A DNA stretch of 64,000 nt from Marinobacter profundi (GTDB lineage: Bacteria > Pseudomonadota > Gammaproteobacteria > Pseudomonadales > Oleiphilaceae). The DNA lies in contig NZ_KZ319374.1 in NCBI RefSeq assembly GCF_002744715.1, positions 156,322 through 220,321 of the forward strand, given 5' to 3'. The notes under the pieces are model-generated. The model had not been told where the DNA came from. It saw only the letters and a list, made by a program, of their open reading frames with translations, and did no database searches. A program made the position numbers and the translations under genes. Each line of letters opens with the position of its first letter. Within the stretch, counting starts at the first letter, position 1. Shown here piece by piece: positions 62,652-64,000 of this stretch.

Positions 62652-63878
62652 TCAGCTCACGGTGACGGTTACACCGTGATCACTCCAGCCGTTATGGCCG
62701 TAGCCCCTTTCGTTCTCCATGCGTCCCTCGGGCTGGGCATTACCTTCTGAATCCGTTGCGCGGCTGACAATGCGGTATTCACCGGGCGCCAGGTCGGCGG
62801 CCATGACAAACGGCCGCCAGGCATAGGGGCCAAGGTCCGGGCCGAGGAATTGCGCCTGGCTCCAGCTCTTGCCACCGTCGGTGGATACCTCCACTTTATC
62901 GAGGGCCTTGGTTCCGCCAAAAGCCACTCCGTAGATCATGTTGCGGCCCTTGCGGCCAGTTTCCAGGGGCGCGGTCACCCAGGACTTCACGTTCATTTCC
63001 CACATGGATGGCTGGTCCGGGGAACCTTTCTTGCCGACTTCGCGGATCCGATAGCCGGAGGCCTGGATCTTGGCATCGGTCTGGGCCTCGGTGAACGCGA
63101 CGTTCTTCACATACTTGACGTTGTTAACCCCGTAATAACCCGGTACGACCATCCGCAGCGGACCGCCATGGGTGTGGGGCAGGGGTTCGTCGTTGAGTTC
63201 CCACGCCAGCAGCGCGCTGTCCAGGGCGGCCAGTGGCACGGACCGTTCGACCATGATGGACTTGGGGTCCACGCCCGCCGGCAGGTCTTCACCACCGGTG
63301 CTGGTGATGTACTTCATCCCGGCTGCCGGGCCGCCGAGGGCCTCGACCACGGTCTTCAGGGGCACACCGGTCCAGATTACGCAGCCAGCCGCACCGACCG
63401 ACCACTGGGTGCCGCTGGCGCCGTGGGGGAAGAAGGCGCGACCGTTACCTGAGCATTGCAGCACCGAGGCAACGGTGGTTACGCCCATCTGCTTGAGGTC
63501 GCCCAGGGTCAGGGTTTTCGGGTTCTTCACGCCGTCGATCCGGACCTCCCAGGCGTCCGGGTTGGCGGTGATGCCGACGTCCGGCGCCGGCAGGTTATTA
63601 CGGACGAAAAGTCGGTCGCTGGGAGTGACCACGCCGGCGCCGATGGCACCGCGCTGGGTTTCCATGGTGTTGGCGCTGTGGACAATCAGTGCGCTGCGTT
63701 CTTTCCAGGCAGCATAGTCGGGCAGGGATTTCGGCTCTTCGGCTCTGGCCAGCGGGACGAACCCCAGCAGGCTCACTGCCGCCATTGCGCCGGCGCTTCC
63801 CACCAGAAGGCTCCGTCGTCCGGGGCTGGCAAGGCCCTGGGCCTCGCGGCCCTGCAGGGTTTCAATTTCGGTGTTCAT
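62652..63878 (-). CDS. sorA: Sulfite dehydrogenase, molybdopterin subunit (SorA-like)
   Basis: A 408-residue periplasmic sulfite oxidase-family enzyme that oxidises sulfite to sulfate. Tat leader with twin Arg at residues 21-22 (GRRSLLVG) followed by a hydrophobic stretch and cleavage after ARA. The molybdenum-binding Cys is C142 in VLQCSGNGRAFF. The Mo-co dimerisation domain (about 300-408) has VSTDGGKSW. No haem domain is fused; electrons pass to the cytochrome encoded 74 bases downstream. This is a client of the Tat system encoded at 18442-19950. Confidence 0.9.
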   Translation of the reverse strand: MNTEIETLQGREAQGLASPGRRSLLVGSAGAMAAVSLLGFVPLARAEEPKSLPDYAAWKERSALIVHSANTMETQRGAIGAGVVTPSDRLFVRNNLPAPDVGITANPDAWEVRIDGVKNPKTLTLGDLKQMGVTTVASVLQCSGNGRAFFPHGASGTQWSVGAAGCVIWTGVPLKTVVEALGGPAAGMKYITSTGGEDLPAGVDPKSIMVERSVPLAALDSALLAWELNDEPLPHTHGGPLRMVVPGYYGVNNVKYVKNVAFTEAQTDAKIQASGYRIREVGKKGSPDQPSMWEMNVKSWVTAPLETGRKGRNMIYGVAFGGTKALDKVEVSTDGGKSWSQAQFLGPDLGPYAWRPFVMAADLAPGEYRIVSRATDSEGNAQPEGRMENERGYGHNGWSDHGVTVTVS

Positions 63879-64000
63879 GGTCCATCTCCATTGTTTTGTT
63901 ATTTGCGGACACTACCCAGTTTCCACCTTTATGGCGAAAATTGCATATAGGGAGACTCTGAATAAGTCTCGAAATCAGAGATAATACGGCCATCGCCAAC
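63879..64000. promoter_or_regulatory. Upstream region of sorA with nested dyads
   Basis: GAGACT (63952-63957) and AGTCTC (63965-63970) form an inverted repeat, partly overlapping a second one, CTCTGA / TCAGAG. Presumed promoter/operator region of sorA or of a gene beyond the window edge. Confidence 0.35.

Noticed and set aside
1..64000. CRISPR array, prophage, insertion sequence or tRNA gene
   Set aside because: No regularly spaced repeats, transposase, integrase, capsid genes or tRNA cloverleaf were seen on either strand.

Overview
This 64 kb window is a GC-rich chromosomal segment of a gammaproteobacterium. The gene orders ygfB-pepP-ubiH-ubiI, ubiE-ubiJ-ubiB-hisI-hisE-tatABC-rsmE and zapB/zapA-6S RNA-ygfA are typical of that class. 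A wax ester synthase/acyltransferase, a PHA-granule-type protein, a FFLEELY-type protein and a complete quinoprotein alcohol oxidation island point to a marine, Marinobacter-like or Pseudomonas-related heterotroph. That placement is inference; no rRNA or tRNA gene is visible.

Layout. Positions 1-7130 hold a truncated LapD-like c-di-GMP receptor, a DUF2333 protein, ppa, an acyl-CoA dehydrogenase, rpiA and ilvA. Positions 7217-8852 hold a tiny membrane protein behind a perfect hairpin, then (minus strand) the zapB-like/zapA pair, 6S RNA and 5-formyl-THF cyclo-ligase. Positions 8936-12143 hold an FtsX-type ABC exporter-like pair, a DUF3299 protein and a DUF2796 protein with a Zur-like operator, a probable zinc-responsive module. 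Positions 12302-17701 hold ygfB, pepP, ubiH, ubiI and DUF808. Positions 17723-23926 hold the ubiquinone/histidine/Tat block on the minus strand. Positions 24085-27872 look concerned with storage lipids, and a porin follows.

Positions 29404-56461 form one large quinoprotein island: NosP-like FIST protein and NahK/ErcS'-like hybrid kinase; ErbR/AgmR-type regulator; a CXXCW-type rhodanese-like protein; a NitT/TauT-type ABC importer of unknown substrate; the minus-strand operon pedA1-A2-B-C; pedF cytochrome c, pedG, a SoxYZ-like carrier and its metallohydrolase; the PQQ alcohol dehydrogenase; aldehyde dehydrogenase; pqqABCDEH; ercA and ercS. Alcohols would be oxidised in the periplasm by the quinoprotein, electrons pass to cytochrome c, aldehydes are oxidised in the cytoplasm, and the pqq operon supplies the cofactor. 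The dehydrogenase has an Asp-Tyr-Asp motif (D320/D322) in which the second Asp is the mark of lanthanide-dependent enzymes. It lies close to PedA1A2BC, a transporter linked in Pseudomonas putida to lanthanide uptake. An 18-base sequence is repeated exactly upstream of pedF and of the aldehyde dehydrogenase, and its 10-base core recurs upstream of the alcohol dehydrogenase, each 114-129 bases before the start codon: a candidate shared operator.

Positions 56524-64000 hold a small unknown protein, fumC, a CarS-like membrane protein, a metallophosphoesterase, chrA, msrA, msrB and a sorAB-like sulfite dehydrogenase pair. No CRISPR array, insertion sequence, prophage or integrase was seen.
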